NCBI GenBank assembly: GCA_937895985.1
Contig: CALBKL010000162.1
Coordinates: 1-25,928 of the forward strand
Direction: 5' to 3'
DNA from: an uncultured Solobacterium sp.
GTDB taxonomy: Bacteria > Bacillota_I > Bacilli_A > Erysipelotrichales > Erysipelotrichaceae
DNA length: 25,928 nt
The translations under genes were made by a program, and so were the position numbers. Positions 7,047 to 15,633 of this stretch are shown here, one piece after another. Each line of letters begins with the position of its first letter. The stretch's first letter is position 1. Below the pieces are notes generated by a model. The model saw nothing but the letters and a program-made list of their open reading frames with translations, had not been told where the DNA came from and ran no database searches.

Positions 7047-8864
7047 ATGAAGCTTACTAGATGGAATATTTATAAGGATATGCTCTACCGATTATGGAAA
7101 TGCGACCCACATGTAATCAAAATGATGTTGTTAGAGATTGTTATCTCAGTAATAGAAGGATTTATCGCTGTATTATTACCAGCTGCTATCATTCAATTTA
7201 TTACTACAACCCAAGATTGGACAACATTGGTATTACAGATACTTGGTTTATTTGCGGTGTATGGAATCTTTAGCATGTGGCATGTTTACCTTTCAACAAG
7301 AAATAGTATGCAATATGTAATTCCAAGACAAAAATTATTTATCTTACCAGTGGCCAAAAAGGTACAGGAATTAACCTATTCCTACTACGAAACAAAGCCT
7401 GCTCAGGAAAAACTTGAAAATGGAATTCGTGCATTAAATTCGAATATGGAAGGTGCGGAAGGTGTCTATCATAATACTGTGATTGTTTTCTCTGCAATTT
7501 TCAGTTTGATACTATATGCAGTTTTTATCAGCCGAATTGGCCTACCAATTCTTTTAGCTCTATTATGTATTTCTTTTCTACATTATGAAATCTATGAAAA
7601 ATGCTATGCATTGTATTTAAAGAAAGATGAAGAAAAGGCAGAGAATTATTCTAAGTCTCGTTATTTTAATAGCCTTTCACAAAAGAGTGCGAAGGGAAAA
7701 GATATTCGTCTCTATCAGATGCAGGATCTTTTAAAAGCAAAGATGCAAGAAAATAACGATATTCTTGTACAGAAGACAATCGCCGCTTCAAAATACAAAG
7801 GATGGATAGCACAAACAGATGTTATTTTAGGATTTATCCGTGATGGAATTACCTATGGATATCTAATCTATTTGATGATGCATGGCATGATTGAAATGAG
7901 TTCTTTCGTTCTGTATATCGGTATTGTCATTAGTTATGGTCAACGATTCACAGCTTTAACTGCTGAGATTGCGAAATTACATTCTAATCTAGATTTAACA
8001 AAGAGAACGTATGAATTTGAAATGGATAAAAATGTGATTAATCAAGATGGTAAGAAAGCGAGTACACCATTCGATATTATTTTTGAGAATGTATCTTTTC
8101 AATATCCAGATAGTGAAAAGTATGTCTTAAAGAATTTTAATCTACACTTTACAACAGGAGAGAAACTCGCACTTGTAGGTGTAAATGGTGCAGGCAAAAC
8201 TACAATCGTGAAACTGTTAAGTGGATTGTATACACCAACTTCAGGAAGAATCTTAGTCAATGGTATCGATTTGAAAGCCATTAATAAAGAGAATTACTTT
8301 AGTAAACTTGGAATTGTATTCCAAGAAATTGATTTGTTCTCTATGACAATTGGTGAAAATATTTCTTGCATGCATGAAGAAGACTATAATGAAAATCGTG
8401 TACAAGAAGCGTTAAGCATCTCTAAGTTAGATACGATTGTTAATCAATTACCAAAGGGAATTCATAGTTATATCAATACAGATCTATCACCAGATGGAAT
8501 CAATCTCAGTGGTGGACAACAACAACGTTTATTGCTCGCAAAGGCATATTACAAAAATCCTTCTTTACTCATCTTAGATGAACCAACTGCAGCGCTTGAC
8601 GCACTAGCAGAAAAGGATATGTATGAAGAGTATAAGGAAATTACAAAAGATAAGAGTGCACTATTTATTTCACACCGTTTAGCTTCAACTCGTTTCTGCG
8701 ATAATATTGTCTTCTTGGAAAATGGAGAGATTGTTGAACAAGGAACTCACGAGCAACTTATGAAATTAAATGGTAAATACGCAGAGATGTTTGATGTACA
8801 AGCAAAATACTACAAGGAGGAAGAACAAGATGAAACTCAAGCAATTCTATCAACAAACGCATGA
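7047..8864 (+). CDS. ABC exporter half-transporter A (membrane + ATPase domains)
   Basis: A 605-residue type-I ABC exporter subunit. Residues ~20-330 hold about six membrane helices. The ATPase domain has Walker A GVNGAGKTT (378-386), Q-loop GIVFQEIDLF, signature LSGGQQQR (487-494), Walker B LLILDEP with Asp511 and catalytic Glu512, and switch His543. All catalytic motifs are intact. There is no N-terminal C39 peptidase domain, so it does not itself cleave leader peptides. The start is the ATG at 7047, preceded by AAGGAGG. The next gene begins 35 bases before this one ends, implying translational coupling and a heterodimer. Position after a LytTR/GHKL pair suggests export of, or resistance to, a peptide or lipophilic compound; the substrate is unknown. 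Confidence 0.92.
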   Translation: MKLTRWNIYKDMLYRLWKCDPHVIKMMLLEIVISVIEGFIAVLLPAAIIQFITTTQDWTTLVLQILGLFAVYGIFSMWHVYLSTRNSMQYVIPRQKLFILPVAKKVQELTYSYYETKPAQEKLENGIRALNSNMEGAEGVYHNTVIVFSAIFSLILYAVFISRIGLPILLALLCISFLHYEIYEKCYALYLKKDEEKAENYSKSRYFNSLSQKSAKGKDIRLYQMQDLLKAKMQENNDILVQKTIAASKYKGWIAQTDVILGFIRDGITYGYLIYLMMHGMIEMSSFVLYIGIVISYGQRFTALTAEIAKLHSNLDLTKRTYEFEMDKNVINQDGKKASTPFDIIFENVSFQYPDSEKYVLKNFNLHFTTGEKLALVGVNGAGKTTIVKLLSGLYTPTSGRILVNGIDLKAINKENYFSKLGIVFQEIDLFSMTIGENISCMHEEDYNENRVQEALSISKLDTIVNQLPKGIHSYINTDLSPDGINLSGGQQQRLLLAKAYYKNPSLLILDEPTAALDALAEKDMYEEYKEITKDKSALFISHRLASTRFCDNIVFLENGEIVEQGTHEQLMKLNGKYAEMFDVQAKYYKEEEQDETQAILSTNA

Positions 8865-10629
8865 TTTGATTCAACTTTTAAAAGTTCAATTTCCTCATAT
8901 TACTGTACAGATGCTTACATTAGCCTTCTGTAGAAGTACACCTAACTTTATTGTGCTGTTTGGGTATTCACGTATCTTAGACTTATTACTTACAAGCCAG
9001 TTTCAAGCCGCAATTCAAGTTGTCACGATTATGCTAGTGAGTAGTTATCTATTATCCTTCATTGGTAATTGGATTGATTCTTATTTACAGGGATATGAAT
9101 TTATTACAGATGAAGTAATCATGAGTCAGGTGAACTATATGTCGTTTACCATGCGCTACGATATTTTTGAAGATAACGATAGTATGACAAAAGTACGTGC
9201 AGTAAGTAATCGTATGAATGCTACAGGAGGAACTGGTTCTTTCTTACAGATCATAATTCTGTTATGCACTAACTTATTTTCTGCTCTATATGCTTTCTGT
9301 TTTGTAGGGTACTTGTTTTATCAGGCAATGCAGTATTCGTTCTATTTAGTATTATTACTATTACTTGCAGTTGGCTGTATTTGTTTGGGTGTTATCATTT
9401 TAAAACGAACGAGTGCTTATTATGAAGACTTAAATAAAAGAAATATTCATAACAACTCCGTGTTTAGTTATCTACTCACAACAATGGTCAATGTAGAATA
9501 CAAGAAACAAATGATGATCAATCGAATGGATCAGTTATTTGAAAAGTATTTTAAAAATATTATTAAAACATTCCATGTTTATTTGGATTTCTCTAAGAGA
9601 AAAGGAAGATATGAATCGGTTTATAACTTCACATTAAGTATCTTTGGAGCATGTACATATATTTATATCGCATACTTAAGCTTGCATGGTTATTTATCAA
9701 TTGGTTCTGTGCTCTTATATGCAGGTGCAATGCAACAACTGATCCAATATATTTCGGGTTGTATCATATCTTATAGTGATGCAGTATTCCAATTGGATTA
9801 TCTAAATTACTTTACGGATTTCTCGCATGATGAATCTATTCGTACCACAGGTTCATTACCAATTGAAAAGAGAAATGATAATGCATATGAGTTCTGTTTT
9901 GAAAATGTAAGTTTCCACTATCCAAATAGTGAACAACTTGTATTATCCAATGTGAATCTTACATTTATGATTGGTGAAAAGTTAGCGTTAGTTGGACAAA
10001 ATGGTGCTGGTAAGACAACAATCATCAAGTTACTATGTCGCTTGTATCAACCGACCGAAGGAAGAATCTTGTTAAATGGTATTGATATTCAAAAGTTTGA
10101 CTTCAATGAGTATACAAAAATCTTTAGTCCAGTATTCCAAGACTTTAGTATGTTCAATATCAGCGCAAAAGAAAATCTAGAGTGCGGTCATCACAATGAA
10201 GAAAAAGATATCAATGCGATTATTGCTGACGTAGGCCTAGAGAAACGCTTTACATCTGGTCATGATGGACTGGATTGTGTATTAGAAGATTTAAATAGTG
10301 AAGGTGTTAAGTTATCTGGTGGTGAAGCACAGAAACTTGCAATTGCACGTGCATTGTACAAAGACGCTCCATTTGTAATCCTAGATGAACCTACTGCAGC
10401 TTTGGATCCATTCTCGGAAGCAGAAATCTATGAGAACTTTGATAAACTTGTTGGAGGTAAGACAGCTATCTATATCTCTCACCGTATGAGTTCATGTAAG
10501 TTCTGTGATCGTATTGTTGTCTTTAAAGATGGTAAGTTAGTAGAAGATGGCAATCATGATTCACTCATGCACAAACAAGGTGAATATTACACACTCTATC
10601 AAGCGCAGGCAGAGTATTATCAACAATAA
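8830..10629 (+). CDS. ABC exporter half-transporter B (membrane + ATPase domains)
   Basis: A 599-residue partner of half-transporter A, with the same layout: about six membrane helices in residues ~20-340, then an ATPase domain with Walker A GQNGAGKTT (389-397), Q-loop SPVFQDFSMF, signature LSGGEAQK (495-502), Walker B VILDEP with Asp519 and catalytic Glu520, and switch His551. Both nucleotide sites of the pair therefore look competent, unlike many heterodimers with one degenerate site. The ATG at 8830 has AAGGAGG nine bases upstream, inside the end of the previous gene. A very strong terminator begins at its stop codon. No peptidase domain or adjacent precursor peptide was found, so the cargo is unresolved. 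Confidence 0.92.
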   Translation: MKLKQFYQQTHDLIQLLKVQFPHITVQMLTLAFCRSTPNFIVLFGYSRILDLLLTSQFQAAIQVVTIMLVSSYLLSFIGNWIDSYLQGYEFITDEVIMSQVNYMSFTMRYDIFEDNDSMTKVRAVSNRMNATGGTGSFLQIIILLCTNLFSALYAFCFVGYLFYQAMQYSFYLVLLLLLAVGCICLGVIILKRTSAYYEDLNKRNIHNNSVFSYLLTTMVNVEYKKQMMINRMDQLFEKYFKNIIKTFHVYLDFSKRKGRYESVYNFTLSIFGACTYIYIAYLSLHGYLSIGSVLLYAGAMQQLIQYISGCIISYSDAVFQLDYLNYFTDFSHDESIRTTGSLPIEKRNDNAYEFCFENVSFHYPNSEQLVLSNVNLTFMIGEKLALVGQNGAGKTTIIKLLCRLYQPTEGRILLNGIDIQKFDFNEYTKIFSPVFQDFSMFNISAKENLECGHHNEEKDINAIIADVGLEKRFTSGHDGLDCVLEDLNSEGVKLSGGEAQKLAIARALYKDAPFVILDEPTAALDPFSEAEIYENFDKLVGGKTAIYISHRMSSCKFCDRIVVFKDGKLVEDGNHDSLMHKQGEYYTLYQAQAEYYQQ

Positions 10630-10683
10630 CAAGAAGATATACTGTTTCGACAGTATATTTTCTTGTTAGTTATAAATTTTTTT
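10627..10683 (+). terminator. Long terminator hairpin after the ABC genes
   Basis: TAACAAGAAGATATACTG (10627-10644) pairs with 10651-10668 over 18 bp, with one G-U, around the loop TTTCGA. A T-run (10677-10683) follows after eight bases. The stem includes the TAA stop codon of the gene it ends. Confidence 0.85.
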
Positions 10684-10714
10684 CGAAACTTTAAAAATTT
10701 TTAAGTTTCGAAAA
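10680..10714. repeat. AT-rich near-perfect palindrome
   Basis: TTTTCGAAACTT (10680-10691) and AAGTTTCGAAAA (10703-10714) are exact inverted repeats. The centre (A5T5 after one extra T) is itself self-complementary, so almost all 35 bases can pair. No T-run follows on either strand, so it is not a standard terminator. It overlaps the T-tract of the preceding terminator. The rest of 10715-10847 shows nothing beyond a possible alternative promoter (TTGACG at 10801 with TAGAAA at 10824). Confidence 0.6.
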
Positions 10715-10847
10715 GAAGAAAACATTTGTCATCTGTCACAGGGATTATGGGCATGTCTATAAATTACGGACGATTGAGTTATTGCTAAGAGAATCTACAA
10801 TTGACGTTGGAAAACTTTATTTGTAGAAATTGATTTTGTGGAAACTA

Positions 10848-10877
10848 GTGACATTTTTATGTGGTTTGCCGTATAAT
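10848..10877 (+). promoter_or_regulatory. Promoter of the pheST T-box transcript
   Basis: -10 TATAAT (10872-10877) and -35 GTGACA (10848-10853), spacer 18. The predicted start near 10884 is just before the T-box stem I. Confidence 0.7.
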
Positions 10878-10884
10878 ATGGCTA

Positions 10885-11107
10885 TTAAAGCGATAACGAA
10901 AAGAGTAGTAGCCAAACACGCTATAGACAGAGAGGAACCTAAACGCTGAAAGGGTTCTATAGAAGACGCTTGGTGAATTCACTTTTCTAGCGAGATTAAT
11001 CATCTCCGTATATCTACGTTACAGATGAATTGAGGTGCGCACATTTGTGCGAATCAGGATGGTACCGCGTGAATAACGTTCCTGCAATATTTTGCAGGAA
11101 TTTTTTT
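10885..11107 (+). ncRNA. T-box leader (phenylalanine) of pheST
   Basis: A T-box riboswitch that senses uncharged tRNA and controls readthrough into pheST. Seen: the opening GCGATAACGAAAAGAGTAGT; stem-I loop elements AGAGAGGAACC and GCTGAAAGGG; the T-box proper AGGATGGTACCGCG (11056-11069), whose TGGT pairs with the tRNA acceptor end; and a terminator with TTCCTGCAA (11079-11087) pairing 11092-11100, then seven T. The likely specifier codon is TTC (Phe) at 10978-10980, followed by A as usual, which fits the downstream enzyme. Specifier placement is by eye. Low charged tRNA-Phe should stabilise the antiterminator and raise expression. Confidence 0.9.
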
Positions 11108-11123
11108 ATGGAGGAAAAGGTCG

Positions 11124-12161
11124 ATGAGCGATAAAGTTATGCAGGTCCAAGAAGAAGCGTTAGCTGCGATTGAGCTAGCAACAACCTTGGAACAATTACA
11201 ACAAGTTAAAATTCAATACTTAGGTAAAAAGGGTAGTATTCAGGCACTCATGTCTGAGATGAAAGCTTTACCACCAGAGGAAAAGCCAGCCTTTGGCCAG
11301 AAGGTAAACGTATGTAAGGATACGGTTGCCAAAGTATTAGAGTCAAAAGAAGAAGTGTTAAAGATTGCGGCTCTTGCAGGTAAGCTAGAAGCCGAAAAGA
11401 TTGATGTTACGTTAGCTGGAGATATCCATAAACTTGGAACAACACATCCACTTGTGATGATTCAACAGGAGATTGAAGACCTCTTCTTGAGTATGGGTTA
11501 TAAGGTTGCGGAAGGTCCTGAAGTTGAACAGGATTACTACAACTTTGAATTGGCCAATACACCAAAAGATCACCCAGCACGTGATATGCAGGATACCTTC
11601 TATATCGATCCAAATACACTACTTAGAACACATACAACTGCGATGCAGATGCGTGAATTAGAAAAGGCAAAAGGGCAGGTTCCAATCAAGTTAATTTGCC
11701 CAGGTAAGGTTTATCGTCGCGATGACGACGATGCGACACATAGTCATCAGTTTATGCAATGTGAAGGCCTTGTCGTTGGTGAGAATATTACTTTAGCTGA
11801 CCTGAAGGGAACATTAGAATACATGGCTAGCACAATGTTTGGTCAAGGTAGAACAGTTCGTTTCCGTCCATCATACTTCCCATTTACAGAGCCTTCTGTA
11901 GAAGTTGATGTATCTTGTCCATTCTGTAATGGCAAGGGTTGTAACGTATGTAAGGGATCTGGTTGGATTGAAATCTTAGGTGCAGGTATGGTACATCCAA
12001 ATGTATTACGCATGAATGGATTTGATCCTGAGAAGTATTCTGGATTTGCCTTCGGTGTAGGACTTGAAAGAGTTGCGATGTTGAAATATGGAATTGATGA
12101 TATTCGCAACTTCTATACAAATGACGTTCGCTTTTTGAAGACATTCGATCGTTTTGACTAA
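11124..12161 (+). CDS. pheS: Phenylalanine-tRNA ligase alpha subunit
   Basis: The 345-residue catalytic alpha subunit of class-II PheRS, which charges tRNA-Phe with phenylalanine as an alpha2-beta2 tetramer. The N-terminal ~85 residues form the tRNA-binding coiled coil. The catalytic core follows with [19 protein letters not shown] (~111), [10 protein letters not shown] (~169), [19 protein letters not shown] (~247-265) and class-II motif 3 [14 protein letters not shown] (~307-320). A four-cysteine cluster (Cys265, 268, 273, 276), common in Firmicutes PheS, is intact. The ATG is 18 bases after the T-box terminator T-run, with GGAGG upstream. It ends 13 bases before pheT and is controlled by the T-box leader. 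Confidence 0.98.
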   Translation: MSDKVMQVQEEALAAIELATTLEQLQQVKIQYLGKKGSIQALMSEMKALPPEEKPAFGQKVNVCKDTVAKVLESKEEVLKIAALAGKLEAEKIDVTLAGDIHKLGTTHPLVMIQQEIEDLFLSMGYKVAEGPEVEQDYYNFELANTPKDHPARDMQDTFYIDPNTLLRTHTTAMQMRELEKAKGQVPIKLICPGKVYRRDDDDATHSHQFMQCEGLVVGENITLADLKGTLEYMASTMFGQGRTVRFRPSYFPFTEPSVEVDVSCPFCNGKGCNVCKGSGWIEILGAGMVHPNVLRMNGFDPEKYSGFAFGVGLERVAMLKYGIDDIRNFYTNDVRFLKTFDRFD

Positions 12162-12174
12162 GAGGAGGAAGGCA

Positions 12175-14571
12175 ATGAGACTAAGTTATAAATGGCTACA
12201 GGAATATGTAGATTTAAGTGATATTACGCCACAACAACTAGCAAATAAATTAACCACTGCTGGACTAGAAGTTGAAGGAATTGAACCGATGGCACAAGGA
12301 ACTGGCCTTGTGATTGCGGAAGTAATTGAATGTGAGGATATTCCAGATACACATTTACACCGTACAATCGTTCGCTATGGAGCAGGTGAAAACGATACAA
12401 CGCAAATTGTATGTGGTGCTTCAAACTGCCGATTAGGTTTAAAGGTAATCGCAGCTTTACCTGGTGCAGTTTTACCTGGTATTACCATTCAAGCAAAGCC
12501 ACTTCATGGAATTGAATCAAATGGTATGCTTTGCTCACTACGTGAATTAGGTATTGATCATAAATATCTTACAGAAAAACAAATTAATGGAATTGAAGAG
12601 TTACCACAGGAGGCACCTGTTGGTGAAACAGATGTTCTTGGATACATAGGCTATGATGACACGATTTTAGATGTATCATTAACACCAAATCGTGCAGATT
12701 GTTCTAGCATGTGGAATATGGCAAAGGAAGTTGGTGCCATTTTACATCGTGAAGTGAAGTGGCCTGATTATGCTGGTAAATCTAACATTGGAACACCATC
12801 CACATTCAAAGTGACAAGCAGCACTGAAAAGTGTGACTTCTTCATGGGTAAAGTTGTAAATCATGTAAAGGTAGGACCATCTCCAAAGTGGATGGTGGAA
12901 TACTTACATGCGGCAGGTATCAATTCCATTAATAATGTTGTTGATATTTCTAACTTTGTAATGCTTGAAACGGGACAGCCATTACACTATTACAATCTAG
13001 CAAAGCTTCCAACAAGAGAAATTACAGTTGTGGATGATCGTGAGTTAAAGATGACTGCGTTAGATGGTGTCGAGTTTGCGATTGAAAAGGGTGATATTCT
13101 CATCACTACAAATGGTGAAGTGACTGGTATTGCTGGCATCATGGGTGGGGAAGAGTCCATGATCGATGAAACAACAGAAGGTATCTTTATTGAAGCGGCA
13201 CATTTCAATAAGACTTCTGTACGTCGCACATCCATTCGTTTAAACCTCATTACTGAGGCAGCACAGCGCTTTACAAAGGGTATTGAGGCATTAGCTGCAC
13301 AGAAGGCTATGGACCGTTCTGTACAACTTTTACAAGAGTATGCATGTGCAGATGGATTTGAAGAAACAGTTATTTATGGTACAGATGGTTATAAGCCAGT
13401 TGTGGTAAAGGAAACACTCTCTCACTGTAATGTCTTATTAGGTACAGCATTTACGATGGATGAAGTGAAAGAAACACTCACATGGTTAAATTTTGAACCA
13501 GAAGTAAATGGAGATGAGATTACATGTCATATCCCAAGTTACCGTGTCGATATTGAAGGTCGTGCAGATATCGATGAAGAAATCGTGCGTTTGATTGGTT
13601 TTGATACTTTGAAATCTACATTACCAGTGATGAGTACAACTGTTGGTCAACTATCACCAAAGCAAAAACTCAGACGTATGACACGTGAAACATTGAAGGC
13701 CTTTGGTCTTAATGAAATTGTTACGTATACATTGATCTCTGAAGAAGAGATGAAGACAGCGTTATCACCACTTGGTGAAGCAATCCCTCTTGCGATGCCA
13801 ATGTCAGAGAATCGTAAGTACATTCGCGCAAGTTTATTAAACTCTGTATTAACAAGTGTGCAATACAATGAAGCACATCAAAATACAGATAACTTGTTAT
13901 TTGAAATCTCTAAGGTTTATGCAAAGGATAAGGAAGAAGAAAGACTTGCAGTTGTATTAGACGGTAATGTACAAAATGATCCACTCCACAAGTTAAATGA
14001 AGCTGGTGATTTCTATGCCTTAAAGGGAATCCTAATGACATGGTTAAATCGTTGTGGTTTCAATGATGCACGTATTACTGTACGCCCTAATACTACAGAT
14101 GTAGAACACTTCCATCCATATCGTAGTGCAGAGATTCTCTTAGACCGAAAACCATTAGGTCTATTTGGTGAATTACATCCAAGCTATGCAAAGAAATATG
14201 ATTTAAAACGAGTAACATATGCGGAACTTTCATTGGATGTAGTAAATGAGACAAGTGCTTCTAAGGTAAAGTTTGTACCGATTGATCGTTATCCATCTAT
14301 CTCACGTGATATTGCATTAGTTGTAGATAGAGAAGTAACAGCGGAAGAAATGTTAAAGATTATTAACAGTACAGGTAAGAAGCTTGTTCGTAAATCGGAA
14401 GTATTCGATATTTACGAAGGAGAACATGTTGAAGCAGGTAAGAAATCTGTAGCTCTACGTATTACATACCAAGCTTCTGATCATACACTGAATGATGAAG
14501 AAGTACGTACTGTTCACGATGCGATTCTTGAAAAACTCAAAGAAAAGCTATCTGCAGACTTACGTTCATAA
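12175..14571 (+). CDS. pheT: Phenylalanine-tRNA ligase beta subunit
   Basis: A 798-residue beta subunit of PheRS, usual bacterial length. In order: N-terminal B1 region (MRLSYKWLQEYVDLSD), the OB-fold tRNA-binding domain (~40-150, GLVIAEVIECEDIPD), B3/B4 editing domain (~205-370, with HYYNLAKL and GIMGGEES), B5 (~400-480, YRVDIEGRADIDEEIVRLIGF), a catalytic-like core (~490-680) and a C-terminal anticodon-binding domain (~705-797, RYPSISRDIALVVD). The start is the ATG at 12175, where GAGGAGG lies 7 bases upstream; the frame is open to 12154 but without a ribosome site. Co-transcribed with pheS, and the terminator follows directly. Confidence 0.98.
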   Translation: MRLSYKWLQEYVDLSDITPQQLANKLTTAGLEVEGIEPMAQGTGLVIAEVIECEDIPDTHLHRTIVRYGAGENDTTQIVCGASNCRLGLKVIAALPGAVLPGITIQAKPLHGIESNGMLCSLRELGIDHKYLTEKQINGIEELPQEAPVGETDVLGYIGYDDTILDVSLTPNRADCSSMWNMAKEVGAILHREVKWPDYAGKSNIGTPSTFKVTSSTEKCDFFMGKVVNHVKVGPSPKWMVEYLHAAGINSINNVVDISNFVMLETGQPLHYYNLAKLPTREITVVDDRELKMTALDGVEFAIEKGDILITTNGEVTGIAGIMGGEESMIDETTEGIFIEAAHFNKTSVRRTSIRLNLITEAAQRFTKGIEALAAQKAMDRSVQLLQEYACADGFEETVIYGTDGYKPVVVKETLSHCNVLLGTAFTMDEVKETLTWLNFEPEVNGDEITCHIPSYRVDIEGRADIDEEIVRLIGFDTLKSTLPVMSTTVGQLSPKQKLRRMTRETLKAFGLNEIVTYTLISEEEMKTALSPLGEAIPLAMPMSENRKYIRASLLNSVLTSVQYNEAHQNTDNLLFEISKVYAKDKEEERLAVVLDGNVQNDPLHKLNEAGDFYALKGILMTWLNRCGFNDARITVRPNTTDVEHFHPYRSAEILLDRKPLGLFGELHPSYAKKYDLKRVTYAELSLDVVNETSASKVKFVPIDRYPSISRDIALVVDREVTAEEMLKIINSTGKKLVRKSEVFDIYEGEHVEAGKKSVALRITYQASDHTLNDEEVRTVHDAILEKLKEKLSADLRS

Positions 14572-14573
14572 CA

Positions 14574-14596
14574 AAAAGCCGAGTTATCGGCTTTTT
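14574..14596. terminator. Terminator between pheT and the AraC-family gene
   Basis: AAGCCGA (14576-14582) pairs with TCGGCTT (14587-14593) around GTTA, with A-tract before and T-tract after, so it can work for both converging genes. Confidence 0.85.
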
Positions 14597-14609
14597 TGTA
14601 TGCATGTTT

Positions 14610-15458
14610 TTAGTCTTTTGCTTTTAGGAATTGTTTACGATACGTACTTGGAGAACAACCAATCTCGCGTTTAAATGCAAAGGTAAAGTAATTTTGGTTC
14701 GAGAAGCCAATGATAGCAGAGATATCATTCATACTATAACTGGTAGTCTCTAATAGGAATTTTGCTTCAGAGATTCTGCGCTGTATTAAGTAGCGCATCG
14801 GAGAAATACCTTTATATTGGTTGAATGCATGTACTAAGTAATATTTATTTAAGAATGTTAATTCACTGAGCTTGTCTAGGTCTATATCTTCTTTAAAGTG
14901 ATCGTTGATATAGTTTTCGATGAAGATACATTCTTTCGTTGTCTTTTTTACCGGTGAAACATTTAGTGTTGTATTGGTACGACGTACCATGTTAATAAGC
15001 ATAATCTCTAGTAGAGAATTTACTAAGTGTTGGGAGTATTCATCTTGATGTTCCATTTCATGCAGTAATGTTTTGAGATAGAAAAGAATATCATTCTTAT
15101 ATGCTTTATAGTTATGCATACTGAAGTTATTATTGAAGCGTTTATCATCACTATGGAAGTGTAAACCTTCAATACCTGCTACAATATACTCAAGAGGGGA
15201 ATTCTCTTTACTAACCTCAGTGTGTTCAATATATGAGTTTACAATAATCAGGTCATCTGCTTGAATGTCGAGGTATTTCCCTTCAACAAAGAATTTGCCT
15301 TCACCAGAGATAACATAGAAAAGCTCTGCACACGCATGACTGTGCGGAGTTGAGTGCCAATCTCCCTCATAGCGGGAGTGGGTAACATACAAGATCTTAC
15401 CTAGTGAACGATCTTCGTTTTGGTTCTGAGAAATAGCTGTAATCATTGCTTTAATCAT
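14610..15458 (-). CDS. AraC-family regulator of the sugar operon
   Basis: A 282-residue AraC/XylS-family regulator. The N-terminal half (~30-150) is a cupin-like ligand domain (HSTPHSHACAELFYVISGEGKFFV is split over its first metal-motif-like strands). The C-terminal ~100 residues hold two helix-turn-helix motifs, ending in the family signature IGFSNQNYFTFAFKREIGCSP. It is divergent from the sugar-binding protein gene, with a 175-base gap carrying 21-bp-spaced repeats, so it probably activates that operon in response to the sugar, and its own -10 TATAAT (15502-15497) is next to one repeat. The ATG at 15458 gives full length, but no strong ribosome site is visible; 15446 is an alternative start. 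Confidence 0.9.
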   Translation of the reverse strand: MIKAMITAISQNQNEDRSLGKILYVTHSRYEGDWHSTPHSHACAELFYVISGEGKFFVEGKYLDIQADDLIIVNSYIEHTEVSKENSPLEYIVAGIEGLHFHSDDKRFNNNFSMHNYKAYKNDILFYLKTLLHEMEHQDEYSQHLVNSLLEIMLINMVRRTNTTLNVSPVKKTTKECIFIENYINDHFKEDIDLDKLSELTFLNKYYLVHAFNQYKGISPMRYLIQRRISEAKFLLETTSYSMNDISAIIGFSNQNYFTFAFKREIGCSPSTYRKQFLKAKD

Positions 15459-15496
15459 ACCATGTAACGCATTTTGGCATTCTTAATTTTTAATTG

Positions 15497-15502
15497 ATTA
15501 TA
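15497..15502 (-). promoter_or_regulatory. -10 element of the AraC-family gene
   Basis: Perfect TATAAT on the minus strand, 38 bases before the ATG at 15458. No -35 consensus is seen, and a GCAATAT-type repeat occupies the upstream spacer, which suggests control by the protein itself. Confidence 0.45.
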
Positions 15503-15503
15503 T

Positions 15504-15560
15504 GAAATATTGCGAAATAGATATATTAGAGCAATATTTCGATAATATTTAGCAATATAT
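15504..15560. promoter_or_regulatory. Repeated GCAATAT sites, likely AraC-regulator operator
   Basis: GCAATATTTC at 15531 and GCAATATATC at 15552 are direct repeats 21 bp apart, two helical turns, as in AraC-family operators. A third copy, GAAATATTGC at 15504-15513, is the exact inverse of the first. The direct pair ends a few bases upstream of the -35 of the sugar operon. Confidence 0.65.
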
Positions 15561-15563
15561 CTC

Positions 15564-15592
15564 TTGTTTGAAAGCGTTTTCACCCATAAACT
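15564..15592 (+). promoter_or_regulatory. Promoter of the sugar transport/phosphorylase operon
   Basis: -35 TTGTTT (15564-15569) and -10 TAAACT (15587-15592), spacer 17. Both hexamers are poor, as expected for an activator-dependent promoter. Confidence 0.45.
15569..15582. promoter_or_regulatory. cre site for CcpA
   Basis: TGAAAGCGTTTTCA fits the CcpA cre consensus (TGNAANCGNWNNCA) fully and lies between the -35 and -10 of the operon promoter, a placement that gives catabolite repression by preferred sugars. Confidence 0.85.
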
Positions 15593-15633
15593 GAAATTAT
15601 CAAATAAGTTTCTTAGGAGGAAAAGAGGAACAT

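Noticed and set aside
7047..10629. One degenerate ATPase site in the ABC pair
   Set aside because: Walker A, signature, Walker B glutamate and switch histidine are present in both subunits.
10747..10790. Short peptide frame (MGMSINYGRLSYC) between the ABC genes and pheS
   Set aside because: Tempting as an exporter cargo, but it is 13 codons, lies past a strong terminator, and has no clear promoter or leader-peptide features.
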